28,849 nt of DNA. It comes from an uncultured Verrucomicrobiae bacterium (GTDB lineage: Bacteria > Verrucomicrobiota > Verrucomicrobiia > Verrucomicrobiales > Akkermansiaceae). A program made the position numbers and the translations under genes. The notes below the pieces were generated by a model, which saw only the letters and a list, made by a program, of their open reading frames with translations, had not been told where the DNA came from and did not search any database. Below, one piece after another: positions 1 to 7,229 of the stretch; the stretch's first letter is position 1, and the number at the start of each line of letters is the position of its first letter. The stretch spans positions 1 to 28,849 of the forward strand of contig CALGOH010000010.1 of assembly GCA_937957985.1 (NCBI GenBank), written 5' to 3'.

Positions 1-1398
1 AACGACGACCGTCATCCACCGGCCGTGCTGACGCCGGAGGAGTGGGGAGTGATCACGCCGTTCCGGTGGGTCGAGATCGAAGGATGGCCGGGTGAGTTGA
101 AGCCCGAACAGATCGTGCGCCGATCGGCCTTTCCGGTGGGCTGGGATGACCAGGCGGCTTCGTTCCAGTCTTCGGACGAGACCCTCGATGCCATCTGGGA
201 GCTTTGCCGGTATTCGATCAAGGCGACCTCTTTCGCGGGAGTGTATGTCGATGGTGATCGCGAGCGCATTCCCTACGAGGCGGACGCCTACCTCAACCAG
301 CTCAGCCATTATTACGTCGATCCCGACAAGCAGATGGCGCGCGACACCTTCGACCGGCTGATGGAGTATCCGACCTGGCCGACCGAATGGGCGCCGCACA
401 TGGTGTTCATGGCGCACGCCGACTGGATGCACACCGGCGACGCCGAATGGCTGAAGCCCCGCTACGAATCCTTGAAGGACAAGCTGCTGCTCGAACGCGC
501 CGGGGACGACGGACTGATCCGCAGCAATGCCAAGCAGGTCAAGCGCGACGACATCGTCGATTGGCCGGTGGGCGAGCGCGACGGCTACGTCTTCCGCGAG
601 GTGAACACGGTGGTGAATGCGTTCCACATCGAGGCGTTGCGCCGGATGGCCGACCTCGCCGATGCGGTGGGCAAGAGCGACGAAGCGAAGCGCTACCGGG
701 ATCGGGCGGACCGGGTCGAGACGGTCTTCAACGAGAAGCTTCTGATGAAGAACGGGACCTACCGCGACGGCATCGGCACCGACCATGCGGCGTTGCACGC
801 GAGCATGTTCCCGCTCGCCTTCGGTCTGGTTCCGCAGGAGCAGGTGCCGACGGTGGTCGACTTTCTCGTCGGCAAGGGGATGCGCTGCTCGGTGTATGCC
901 GCGCAGTATTTCATGGAGGCGCTGTTCGAGCACGGTGCCGGAGAGCAGGCGCTGGAGCTGATGCTCGCCGACGGCGACCGGAGCTGGAAGCACATGCTGG
1001 AAAGCGGCACGACGATCACCTGGGAGGCATGGGACCAGAAGTACAAGCCGAACCAGGACTGGAACCACGCATGGGGCGCGGCGCCGGCGAACCTGCTGCC
1101 CCGCTACGTGCTCGGAGTCGAGCCGCTGGAGCCGGGATGGAAGACGGTGGGAATCCGCCCGCACCTCGGCGAACTGACCGAGGCGAGGGGACGGGTACCG
1201 ACGCCGAAGGGACCGATCGAGATCCACTGGAAGCGAAATGGCGGGGTGCTTGGCCTGAAGCTGGAGGTGCCCGACGGGATGGGCGTGCAGCTTGCGCTGC
1301 CTCCCGGCGAGCGTGGCCGGACGCTGGTGGTCAACGGCGAGAAGATGGATCCGTCCGCAGGCGGCGACTGGAATCCGCTGATCCTCGGCGGGGAATGA
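1..1398 (+). CDS. Alpha-L-rhamnosidase-like glycoside hydrolase (GH78 type), 5' end outside the window
   Basis: The frame is open from base 1, so this is the C-terminal part of a longer protein; the GTG at 25 is not taken as the start. The visible part fits the (alpha/alpha)6-barrel catalytic domain of GH78 and its beta-sandwich tail. Near base 250 there is DGDRERIPYEAD, in the position of the RDE/E general-acid region of the family. Near 1005 there is GTTITWEAWD followed by NQDWNHAWGA, which match the second conserved GH78 block, containing the general base, and the His/Gly run after it. The tail EPGWKTVGIRPHLG is typical of the C-terminal domain. GH78 enzymes release terminal L-rhamnose from plant or algal polysaccharides. 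Exact substrate cannot be read from sequence. The gene ends 67 bp before a tRNA gene, and no clear terminator was seen after it. Confidence 0.85.
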   Translation, partial: NDDRHPPAVLTPEEWGVITPFRWVEIEGWPGELKPEQIVRRSAFPVGWDDQAASFQSSDETLDAIWELCRYSIKATSFAGVYVDGDRERIPYEADAYLNQLSHYYVDPDKQMARDTFDRLMEYPTWPTEWAPHMVFMAHADWMHTGDAEWLKPRYESLKDKLLLERAGDDGLIRSNAKQVKRDDIVDWPVGERDGYVFREVNTVVNAFHIEALRRMADLADAVGKSDEAKRYRDRADRVETVFNEKLLMKNGTYRDGIGTDHAALHASMFPLAFGLVPQEQVPTVVDFLVGKGMRCSVYAAQYFMEALFEHGAGEQALELMLADGDRSWKHMLESGTTITWEAWDQKYKPNQDWNHAWGAAPANLLPRYVLGVEPLEPGWKTVGIRPHLGELTEARGRVPTPKGPIEIHWKRNGGVLGLKLEVPDGMGVQLALPPGERGRTLVVNGEKMDPSAGGDWNPLILGGE

Positions 1399-1411
1399 AG
1401 TTAGTTTGCGG

Positions 1412-1440
1412 TTGCAGTGGCCGCATGCGGCGGGTAGGTC
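1412..1440 (+). promoter_or_regulatory. Candidate promoter of tRNA-Thr
   Basis: TTGCAG (1412-1417) is followed after 17 bp by TAGGTC (1435-1440). A start near 1447 would lie about 20 bp before the mature tRNA. The -10 element resembles the TAG-type elements found upstream of other genes in this window. Assignment is by pattern only. Confidence 0.4.
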
Positions 1441-1465
1441 CGCGGGAGTCCGTCACGGATGTTTC

Positions 1466-1541
1466 GCCCGTTTAGCTCAGTTGGTAGAGCAGGTAATTTG
1501 TAATTATCAGGTCGCTGGTTCGAATCCGGCAACGGGCTCCA
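1466..1541 (+). tRNA. tRNA-Thr (anticodon UGU), CCA encoded
   Basis: A full cloverleaf can be folded by eye. The acceptor stem is GCCCGTT paired with AACGGGC (1531-1537), the D arm holds AGCTCAGTTGGTAGAGC, and the anticodon stem GGTAA/TTATC (one G-U pair) encloses the loop TTTGTAA, giving anticodon TGT. The T arm is GCTGG TTCGAAT CCGGC. T1538 is the discriminator base and the 3' CCA (1539-1541) is encoded. Anticodon UGU reads ACA and, by wobble, other ACN threonine codons. Confidence 0.97.
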
Positions 1542-1560
1542 GCCTCCCCGGGATTGCTTC

Positions 1561-1588
1561 TTGAGGCGGCGGGTGGACGGCATAGGCT
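1561..1588 (+). promoter_or_regulatory. Candidate promoter of the WXG100/FtsK-like cluster
   Basis: TTGAGG (1561-1566), a 16-bp spacer, and TAGGCT (1583-1588). A start near 1595 would leave a short leader containing a GGGGGAG-type ribosome site before the ATG at 1610. The pattern recurs in the window with the same spacing. Confidence 0.45.
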
Positions 1589-1609
1589 GGGGGGAGTAGG
1601 AATACCGCC

Positions 1610-1882
1610 ATGTCCCAGGCCATTGTCGATCCCGAGGAACTCCGCCGTTTCGCGGTGGAGCTGAAGCGCTTCAACGAGGAACTGCGCGACCGCACGGCGT
1701 CGCTGATGTCGCGCTTCACCTCGCTGGGTGAGACGTGGCAGGACCAGGAGCAGGAGAAGTTCGCCACCGAGTTCGTGCAGACGATGAAGGGCCTGAAGCG
1801 GTTCAACGAGGTCGCCGACCGCCACGCGCCGTACCTGCTGCGCAAGGCGGAGCGGATCCAGCAGTACCTCGACCAGCGCTGA
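1610..1882 (+). CDS. WXG100-like (ESAT-6 type) small helical protein, WxD variant
   Basis: This 90-residue protein has the size and layout of a WXG100 protein: two predicted amphipathic helices (about 8-38 and 48-85) joined by a turn with TWQDQEQEKF. The turn tryptophan is W43, but the third position is aspartate (WQD) rather than glycine. WXG100 proteins form four-helix dimers and are substrates or core parts of type VII (ESX/Wss) secretion, driven by an FtsK/SpoIIIE-family ATPase; an ATPase of that family lies 0.8 kb downstream. There is no signal peptide or membrane segment. The ATG at 1610 has a purine-rich site (GGGGGAG) upstream. The C-terminus (LDQR) shows no clear YxxxD/E export signal. 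Family membership is inferred from fold pattern and context, not from a database search. Confidence 0.75.
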   Translation: MSQAIVDPEELRRFAVELKRFNEELRDRTASLMSRFTSLGETWQDQEQEKFATEFVQTMKGLKRFNEVADRHAPYLLRKAERIQQYLDQR

Positions 1883-1912
1883 ACTCCGCGCTGCTCGTGA
1901 CTCGTTTGCCTC

Positions 1913-1940
1913 TTGTGGCCGGCGGGTCGCCCGTTAGCTT
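1913..1940 (+). promoter_or_regulatory. Candidate internal promoter before the coiled-coil gene
   Basis: TTGTGG (1913-1918), a 16-bp spacer and TAGCTT (1935-1940) lie in the 88-bp gap between the first two cluster genes. If used, it would let the coiled-coil protein, second WXG100-like protein and ATPase be expressed separately from the first small protein. Confidence 0.4.
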
Positions 1941-1970
1941 GGCGGAGGGTCGAACCGCCCTCAACCGACC

Positions 1971-2495
1971 GTGGCAGAGCAGGCAAACGTCGCATCGATC
2001 GAAGCGCTGGAGGACTTCCGGACGGGCCTGGTGCGTTACCGCCAGCGGATCACCCGGGCGCTGGACGACGTGGGCGGGGAGATCAAGCGCACCCGAGAGT
2101 GGCTGGCATTTGAAAAGCGGATGGCCTGGGAGGGCGAGGTGAAGCGGCGTCAGCGGCGGCTCGACCAGGCGGAGGCGGAGCTGGCGACCTCGAAGCTGTC
2201 GGCGCTGAAGGACGATCACTCGGCCCAGCAACTGGAGGTGAAGAAGGCGCGCCGGGCGCTGGAGGAGGCCGAGGAGAAGTTGCGTCTCACGAAGAAGTGG
2301 GCGCGCCAGTTCGATGCGGTGGTCGAGCCGGCATCGCGTCCGCTCGACAGCCTGCGCGAACGGGTGGCGGGCGAGGTGCCGAAGGCGATCTCATCGCTCG
2401 ACGGGCTGATCCGCGCGCTCGGCGAGTATGCGGAACGGACGGACGGACCGGTGCGCGTGGAAACGAAACGGGCCGGAGGGGAGGAGCCGGAATGA
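1971..2495 (+). CDS. Coiled-coil protein of the WXG100/FtsK-like cluster
   Basis: This is a 174-residue, highly charged and almost wholly helical protein. Residues about 10-110 carry long heptad-like runs rich in Glu, Lys, Arg and Leu (for example KKARRALEEAEEKLRL), followed by a shorter helical part at about 125-155. No signal peptide, membrane segment or catalytic motif is visible. The start is a GTG; a better-placed ATG was not found. Its stop (TGA, 2493-2495) overlaps the next ATG at 2492 in an ATGA arrangement, so the two are probably translated in a coupled way. I do not recognise the family. Its place between two WXG100-like genes suggests a chaperone, partner or substrate of the same machine, but that is inference. 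Confidence 0.8.
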   Translation: MAEQANVASIEALEDFRTGLVRYRQRITRALDDVGGEIKRTREWLAFEKRMAWEGEVKRRQRRLDQAEAELATSKLSALKDDHSAQQLEVKKARRALEEAEEKLRLTKKWARQFDAVVEPASRPLDSLRERVAGEVPKAISSLDGLIRALGEYAERTDGPVRVETKRAGGEEPE

Positions 2496-2707
2496 GTGCC
2501 AGCGGGGCGGCCAAGGGCGCGATCAACGACGCGACACGCGAACTGCACGCCCGCTGGGACCGGGTGCGCGAACACTGGCGCGACGCCAAGGCGGCGGAAT
2601 TTTCCAAGACCTACCTCGCGGGCCTCGGCGAGGACACCTCGCGCGCCCTGCGGGTGATCGACGAACTGGAACGATTGATCGCGACGATCCATGCCGACTG
2701 TGAATGA
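2492..2707 (+). CDS. Second small WXG100-like protein, WxD variant
   Basis: This 71-residue protein is predicted as a helical hairpin: helix 1 about 8-27, a turn with HWRDAKAAEF (W29, D31), and helix 2 about 35-67. The W-x-D turn repeats that of the 90-residue protein at 1610, so the two look like distant paralogues that could form a heterodimer, as EsxA/EsxB-type pairs do. The ATG lies inside the stop of the upstream gene (ATGA overlap), and its own 3' end overlaps the ATPase start by 17 bp, which points to strong translational coupling. At 71 residues it is shorter than the usual ~100 of the family. The call rests on turn motif, size and context. Confidence 0.65.
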   Translation: MSASGAAKGAINDATRELHARWDRVREHWRDAKAAEFSKTYLAGLGEDTSRALRVIDELERLIATIHADCE

Positions 2708-5700
2708 CGTGCTGGAGCCGGGCGCCGTGCTGGCGGAACTCGACGCGCTGAAGGCGGCGGTCGAGGAGACGGCGCGCGGCGAGGAGTCGGCAAGAAAAGT
2801 GCTGACGGCGCGGCTGGTGGCGGCCCGGCGCCGGGTGCGCGGTGAGGAGGAGGGCATTGGTGACGACCAGGATCGGGAACGGACCGCCTTGGAGTCGGTT
2901 CATGCGGCCGAGAAGGACGCCGCGGAGGCGCGCCACGTCGCCCGTCTCGAGTGGATCGAGGCGCGCTACCACGCGGCGCGGCAGGCGCTGGCCGAGCGCG
3001 TCGCCGACGAACGCGACGGCCGGGTGGGTCGGGCGCAGGGCGAGCTGATGCGCCGGCAGGAGGAGTTGCAGGAGAGCCATGACCGGGCACGCGCGGAGTT
3101 GGTCGAACTCCGGAAGAAGGCCGACGAGGATCTGGCCGCCGCGGGATCCATGGCTTTGGAAGCGCGCAAGGCGTTGCGGGCGTTCAAGCCGATGGTTTCG
3201 CGAAGGCTCGGCGGTCACGGTGTCAAGGTCGGGGATCCGGGTGGAGGCGATCTGCTCGGGGAAGCTTCGGGGGCGCTCGATGCGGTGAAGAGGCTGCCGC
3301 TGGCCATGCTGTTCCGCTTTGTCCCGCTGAGCTTGTTGCTGGTGCTGGCGGTCGGTCTTGCCGCAGGGCTTTCCGGGAAGCCGGCGGAGGTGGGCGGGTG
3401 GTGGGTGACCGCCGCGATCGCGGCCGGGGTGGTGCTGGTGTTCTACGCGATCGCACTCGGGACGGTGTGGGGTCCTTCGCAGCGACTGGCCGAGTCTCTG
3501 CAGCGGGTGCGCCTGGCCGGCGTGATGGGCGTGAACGCGATGATCGAGCGGGTGCGTGGCCTGAAGGCGGAGATGGATGCCGAGACCGACCGCTTGCGCG
3601 GCGATCTGAGCGAGGCGCTGAGGGAGAGCGACTCGGCTTCGCAGGCGCGGATCCGCGCGGGACGAGAAAAGCTGGAGGAGCAGTTCGCGCGGCTGCCCGC
3701 GATGGAGGAGCGGCTGCACCGGCGACGGCTGGCACGGGTCGAGGCGGCGCACGCCGGGAGGCTGGAGGCATTCGAAAAGCAAGTACGGCAGACATCGGAG
3801 CAACTCGAGGCCGGACGGCAGGCGGAGGTCGCGGAGGCCGAGGCGGATCAGGAGAAGGCGCTGGCGGAGCTGGCGTCGAGGTGGCCCGCCGAGGTCGATC
3901 ACCGGTGCTCGCGACTCGCGGCGCTGGCCGAAGAGAGCGCACGGCGCTTTCCCGCCTGGTCGCGCGAGTGGCTCGCCGCCTGGCAGCCTCCGGAATCGGG
4001 CGAGGCGGTGGTTCGTTTCGGCACGCTCACGGTGCCGGTCGCCGATCTGGCGGACCCGCGACCCGCCGATCCGAGGTTCTCGCTGCCGGAGAGCATCGAC
4101 GTTCCACTGGCGCTGGGATTTCCGTCGCACGGCTCGCTTTTGCTCGAGGGTGACGCGGGAGAGGCTGCGGGGGCGGTCAACGCGATCGTGCTGAGGCTGC
4201 TCGCGGGATTTCCGCCGGGGCGGGTGGCCTTCACCTTCATCGATGCCGTCGGCCTCGGGCGGGACCATGCCGGCCTGATGCATCTGGCCGACTACGAGGA
4301 CACGCTGATCCATGGCCGGATCTGGACCCAGCCGACGCAGATTGAGGCACGGCTCGCGGAACTGAACGAGCACGTCGAAAAGGTGATCCAGATGTACCTG
4401 CGCAACGAGTACGCGACGATCACCGAGTACAACGAGCAGGCCGGAACGATCGCCGAGAAGTATCAGTTCGTGGTGATCTCCGGATTGCCGACCGGCTTCA
4501 GCGAAACGGCGATGGGCCGGCTGCGCAGCCTGGCCGCGAGCGGCGCGCGCTGCGGGGTGTTCCTGTTGGTCCAGTCGGAGAAACCGCTGGCGGACGCCGC
4601 CCTCGACGCGGAGTTGAGGAAGTCCTGCCTGTGCCTGAAGCAGGACGGCGGCGTGTGGCGTCTGGCGGGCCGGCCGGGGACGGTGCGGCTCGACCGTGCG
4701 CCTGACGACGCCCTGGCGACCGAGATGGTTCATCGTTTCGGCAGGGCGAGCGTCGACTCGAACCGGATCGAGGTGCCGTTCTCCAGCATCGCGCCGGAGG
4801 GCGAATGGTGGAGCGACCGGACCGGCGACGAACTGCGGGTGCCGATCGGCCGCACCGGTGCGCGGAAGCTTCAGTATCTGGCGATCGGAAAAGGAACGCG
4901 CCAGCACGCCCTGATCGCCGGCAAGACGGGGTCGGGCAAGTCGACCCTTTTCCACGTGATGATCACCAACCTGGCGCTGCACTGCAGCCCGGAGGAGGTC
5001 GAGTTCTACCTCGTGGATTTCAAGAAGGGCGTCGAGTTCAAGTGCTACGGCACCAAGCGGCTGCCTCACGCGCGGGTGGTGGCGATCGAGAGCGACCGCG
5101 AGTTCGGGCTGAGCGTGCTTCATCGGGTCGACGAGGAACTGCGGCGGCGCGGCGAGCTGTTCCGCGAATGCGGCGCGCAGGATGTCGCCGGCTACCGCAA
5201 GGCGACCGGGGAAACGTTGCCGCGGACGCTGCTGATGATCGACGAGTTCCAGGAGTTCTTCACCGAGGACGACGGGATCGGTCAGGAGGCCTCGCTGCTG
5301 CTCGACCGCATCGTGCGTCAGGGCCGGGCCTGCGGGAGTCAAGCCCTCACAGGATGGCAGACGCTGGGCGGTGCCTACACGCTGGCGCGGGCGACGCTCG
5401 GGCAAATGGTGATCCGCATCGCGCTGCAGTGCAACGAGGCCGACGCCTACCTGATCATGGACGACGAGAATCCGGCGCCGCGGCTGCTGACGCGTCCGGG
5501 CGAGGGGATCTACAACGACAACGCCGGGGCGCTGGCGGCGAACAGCCCGTTCCAGACGGTGTGGCTTTCCGAGGAGGAACGGAACGCGCGGCTCGACGAG
5601 GTGGTGGAGCTGGCCAGGAGCCGCGGTCTGAAGATGACGGCTCCGGTGGTCTTCGAAGGCAACGCACCGGCCGATTTGCGGGACAATGATCGCCTGCTGG

Positions 5701-6476
5701 ATGTCCTGGCGAACCCGCCGGCCGCCCAGCCGAAGGAGGGTCGGGCGTGGCTGGGGGCGCCAAACTCGATCAAGGGCCCGACCGAGGCGGTCTTCCGTCG
5801 GCAGAGCGGCTCCCATCTGCTGGCGATCGGCCAGGGTGAGGAGCGGATGAAGGCGCTGATGGGCGGCGCGCTGGTTTCACTGGCCGCGCAGTACCCTCGC
5901 GGAGGAGCGCGTTTCGTGGTGCTCGATGCCGAGGCCGGCGACGGTTATCTCGCCTCGATGCTGGCATCCCTTTCCCTGACCGGGGAAATCCACGGCCCGG
6001 GCGAGGTGGCCGCGGTGATGGCCGACCTCGCGGCGCGTCTGGAGTCGGGCGGCGACGAGGAGGTGTTCGTTTTCATCCGCGACCTGCAACGTTTCAAGGC
6101 ACTGCGCCAGGAAGAGGACTTCAGCTTTTCCTTCGACGAGCCCGCGTCCGGCGGAGCGAGTCCGGGAAAGGTTTTCCTCGATCTGGTCAGCGACGGAGCG
6201 GCGGCCGGCATCCACCTGATCGCCGGCGTCGACACCTGGAACAACGCCGGCCGCTGGATCCCGCGCAAGGCGATGGCCGACTTCCAGATGAGGGTGCTTT
6301 ACCAGATGAGCGCCAACGACTCCGCGGCGCTGATCGACAGCCCGGCGGCCGGCAACCTGGGCCTCCACCGCGCGCTGCTCTACGACGAATCGATGGGAAC
6401 CGTGGAGACCTTCCGTCCGTATGCGCGGGTCGAGCCCGGCGAGATCGGAGGCCTGCTGAAAAGCTCTGCCGGCTGA
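2691..6476 (+). CDS. Membrane-anchored FtsK/SpoIIIE-family ATPase, EssC/EccC-like, with coiled coils
   Basis: A 1261-residue protein. Residues about 12-165 are a charged coiled coil; two membrane segments follow at about 203-226 and 237-257; a second coiled coil runs from about 265 to 420. Then come three ATPase-like modules. Module 1 (about 470-660) has a degraded P-loop (GDAGEAAG). Module 2 (about 720-920) is intact, with Walker A GKTGSGKS at 744-751 and Walker B LLMIDEF with D851/E852. Module 3 (about 1010-1250) lacks a recognisable Walker A. Tandem modules with only some active recall EccC/EssC, the motor of type VII secretion. The N-terminal coiled coils replace the FHA or short membrane regions of known members. 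Gene order with two WXG100-like genes supports a secretion role; a DNA-pumping role is the main alternative. The ATG at 2691 overlaps the upstream gene. Confidence 0.88.
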   Translation: MPTVNDVLEPGAVLAELDALKAAVEETARGEESARKVLTARLVAARRRVRGEEEGIGDDQDRERTALESVHAAEKDAAEARHVARLEWIEARYHAARQALAERVADERDGRVGRAQGELMRRQEELQESHDRARAELVELRKKADEDLAAAGSMALEARKALRAFKPMVSRRLGGHGVKVGDPGGGDLLGEASGALDAVKRLPLAMLFRFVPLSLLLVLAVGLAAGLSGKPAEVGGWWVTAAIAAGVVLVFYAIALGTVWGPSQRLAESLQRVRLAGVMGVNAMIERVRGLKAEMDAETDRLRGDLSEALRESDSASQARIRAGREKLEEQFARLPAMEERLHRRRLARVEAAHAGRLEAFEKQVRQTSEQLEAGRQAEVAEAEADQEKALAELASRWPAEVDHRCSRLAALAEESARRFPAWSREWLAAWQPPESGEAVVRFGTLTVPVADLADPRPADPRFSLPESIDVPLALGFPSHGSLLLEGDAGEAAGAVNAIVLRLLAGFPPGRVAFTFIDAVGLGRDHAGLMHLADYEDTLIHGRIWTQPTQIEARLAELNEHVEKVIQMYLRNEYATITEYNEQAGTIAEKYQFVVISGLPTGFSETAMGRLRSLAASGARCGVFLLVQSEKPLADAALDAELRKSCLCLKQDGGVWRLAGRPGTVRLDRAPDDALATEMVHRFGRASVDSNRIEVPFSSIAPEGEWWSDRTGDELRVPIGRTGARKLQYLAIGKGTRQHALIAGKTGSGKSTLFHVMITNLALHCSPEEVEFYLVDFKKGVEFKCYGTKRLPHARVVAIESDREFGLSVLHRVDEELRRRGELFRECGAQDVAGYRKATGETLPRTLLMIDEFQEFFTEDDGIGQEASLLLDRIVRQGRACGSQALTGWQTLGGAYTLARATLGQMVIRIALQCNEADAYLIMDDENPAPRLLTRPGEGIYNDNAGALAANSPFQTVWLSEEERNARLDEVVELARSRGLKMTAPVVFEGNAPADLRDNDRLLDVLANPPAAQPKEGRAWLGAPNSIKGPTEAVFRRQSGSHLLAIGQGEERMKALMGGALVSLAAQYPRGGARFVVLDAEAGDGYLASMLASLSLTGEIHGPGEVAAVMADLAARLESGGDEEVFVFIRDLQRFKALRQEEDFSFSFDEPASGGASPGKVFLDLVSDGAAAGIHLIAGVDTWNNAGRWIPRKAMADFQMRVLYQMSANDSAALIDSPAAGNLGLHRALLYDESMGTVETFRPYARVEPGEIGGLLKSSAG

Positions 6477-6486
6477 GCAAAGGCGC

Positions 6487-6514
6487 TTGATCGTCAAGGT
6501 TTCAAAAGTAGCTT
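6487..6514 (+). promoter_or_regulatory. Candidate promoter giving a leaderless mRNA for the CSD/DUF1294 gene
   Basis: TTGATC (6487-6492), 16 bp, TAGCTT (6509-6514). Only six bases separate the -10 element from the GTG at 6521, so transcription would start on or next to the start codon. No Shine-Dalgarno site is present. Confidence 0.5.
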
Positions 6515-6520
6515 CGCCTT

Positions 6521-7141
6521 GTGCAGGTCGAGGCGAAAAGCCATCGCGGAGTGATCATCGAATGGAAGCCGAAGAGCCCCTTCGGATTCGCCGAGGCGGA
6601 GGATGAACGGATCTTCCTGCACATCAGCAATTTCGTCGAACGCGCCCGGTGGCCGGAGAAAGGCGACCCGGTTTCCTTCGAAATGGGCGAGGATGAGCGC
6701 GGGCGTCCCTGTGCGCGGCAGATCGTCCTGCACGCCTCCGGCAGCGTCCTCGGCTGGCGGCATCTGGTCGAGTTGGGGCTGTTGCTCGCACTCCCTGCGC
6801 TGGCCTTTCCGGTGCTGGTCGAGTTTCTCGGCACGTGGTGGCTCATTTTCTGCGTGAGTCTCAATTCGTTCCTCGCCGGGTTGCTCCAGTGGCTCGACAA
6901 GCACTATGCGATCGCGGCCCGGACGCGGGTTTCGGAGGTGACCCTGCACCTGTTCGAACTTGCGGGCGGATGGCCGGGTTCGTTCCTCAGCCAGCGGGTG
7001 CTGCGGCACAAGATTTCGAAGGGTGCGTATCAGGGGATCTTCTGGGCGATCGTGCTGGTGCACCAGCTCTTCGCCCTCGACCTGATCTTCGGCGGCCTGC
7101 TCTACCACGGGCTGCACGGGCTGGTGCCGGATCTCGTGTAG
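6521..7141 (+). CDS. Cold-shock domain fused to a DUF1294 membrane domain
   Basis: This 206-residue protein joins a nucleic-acid-binding cold-shock fold (about 1-70) to a membrane part. The RNP1-like motif is PFGFAEAEDE and the RNP2-like motif is RIFLHISNF; both are slightly off the classical consensus but in the right order. After about residue 82 come hydrophobic segments (VELGLLLALPALAFPVLVEF; a second at about 105-125; a third near 180) and the signature LAGGWPGSFLSQRVLRHKI, which is characteristic of DUF1294 proteins. This two-domain layout is known in many bacteria, but its function is not established. The GTG start is chosen because the cold-shock domain begins at once and a promoter ends six bases upstream. 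It follows the ATPase by 44 bp but has its own promoter. Confidence 0.87.
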   Translation: MQVEAKSHRGVIIEWKPKSPFGFAEAEDERIFLHISNFVERARWPEKGDPVSFEMGEDERGRPCARQIVLHASGSVLGWRHLVELGLLLALPALAFPVLVEFLGTWWLIFCVSLNSFLAGLLQWLDKHYAIAARTRVSEVTLHLFELAGGWPGSFLSQRVLRHKISKGAYQGIFWAIVLVHQLFALDLIFGGLLYHGLHGLVPDLV

Positions 7142-7191
7142 GCGCGAATGGAACAGGGCATCTGCCTGCCGTCGGGATGAAATTCCGCGCT

Positions 7192-7220
7192 CCCGATCGG
7201 GTGGGTTTCATGTGTAGGGT
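7192..7220 (+). promoter_or_regulatory. Candidate promoter region of the two-component operon with a palindrome
   Basis: A TAGGGT (7215-7220) sits 9 bases before the ATG at 7230, again implying a very short leader. The -35 position is occupied by a perfect 10-bp palindrome, CCCGATCGGG (7192-7201), instead of TTGnnn. This could be a regulator site; the regulator encoded downstream is one candidate. No ribosome site is seen. Confidence 0.3.
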
Positions 7221-7229
7221 GCCGCCACG

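Noticed and set aside
2523..5816. A 1097-codon open frame antisense to the FtsK-like gene
   Set aside because: It is the reverse-complement shadow expected in GC-rich coding DNA. It is Arg/Pro/His/Gln-rich with no domain, while the plus strand has clear ATPase motifs.
6521..7141. Membership of the CSD/DUF1294 gene in the WXG100/FtsK-like cluster
   Set aside because: It has its own promoter-like element and belongs to a widely distributed family without known link to secretion; proximity alone is not enough.
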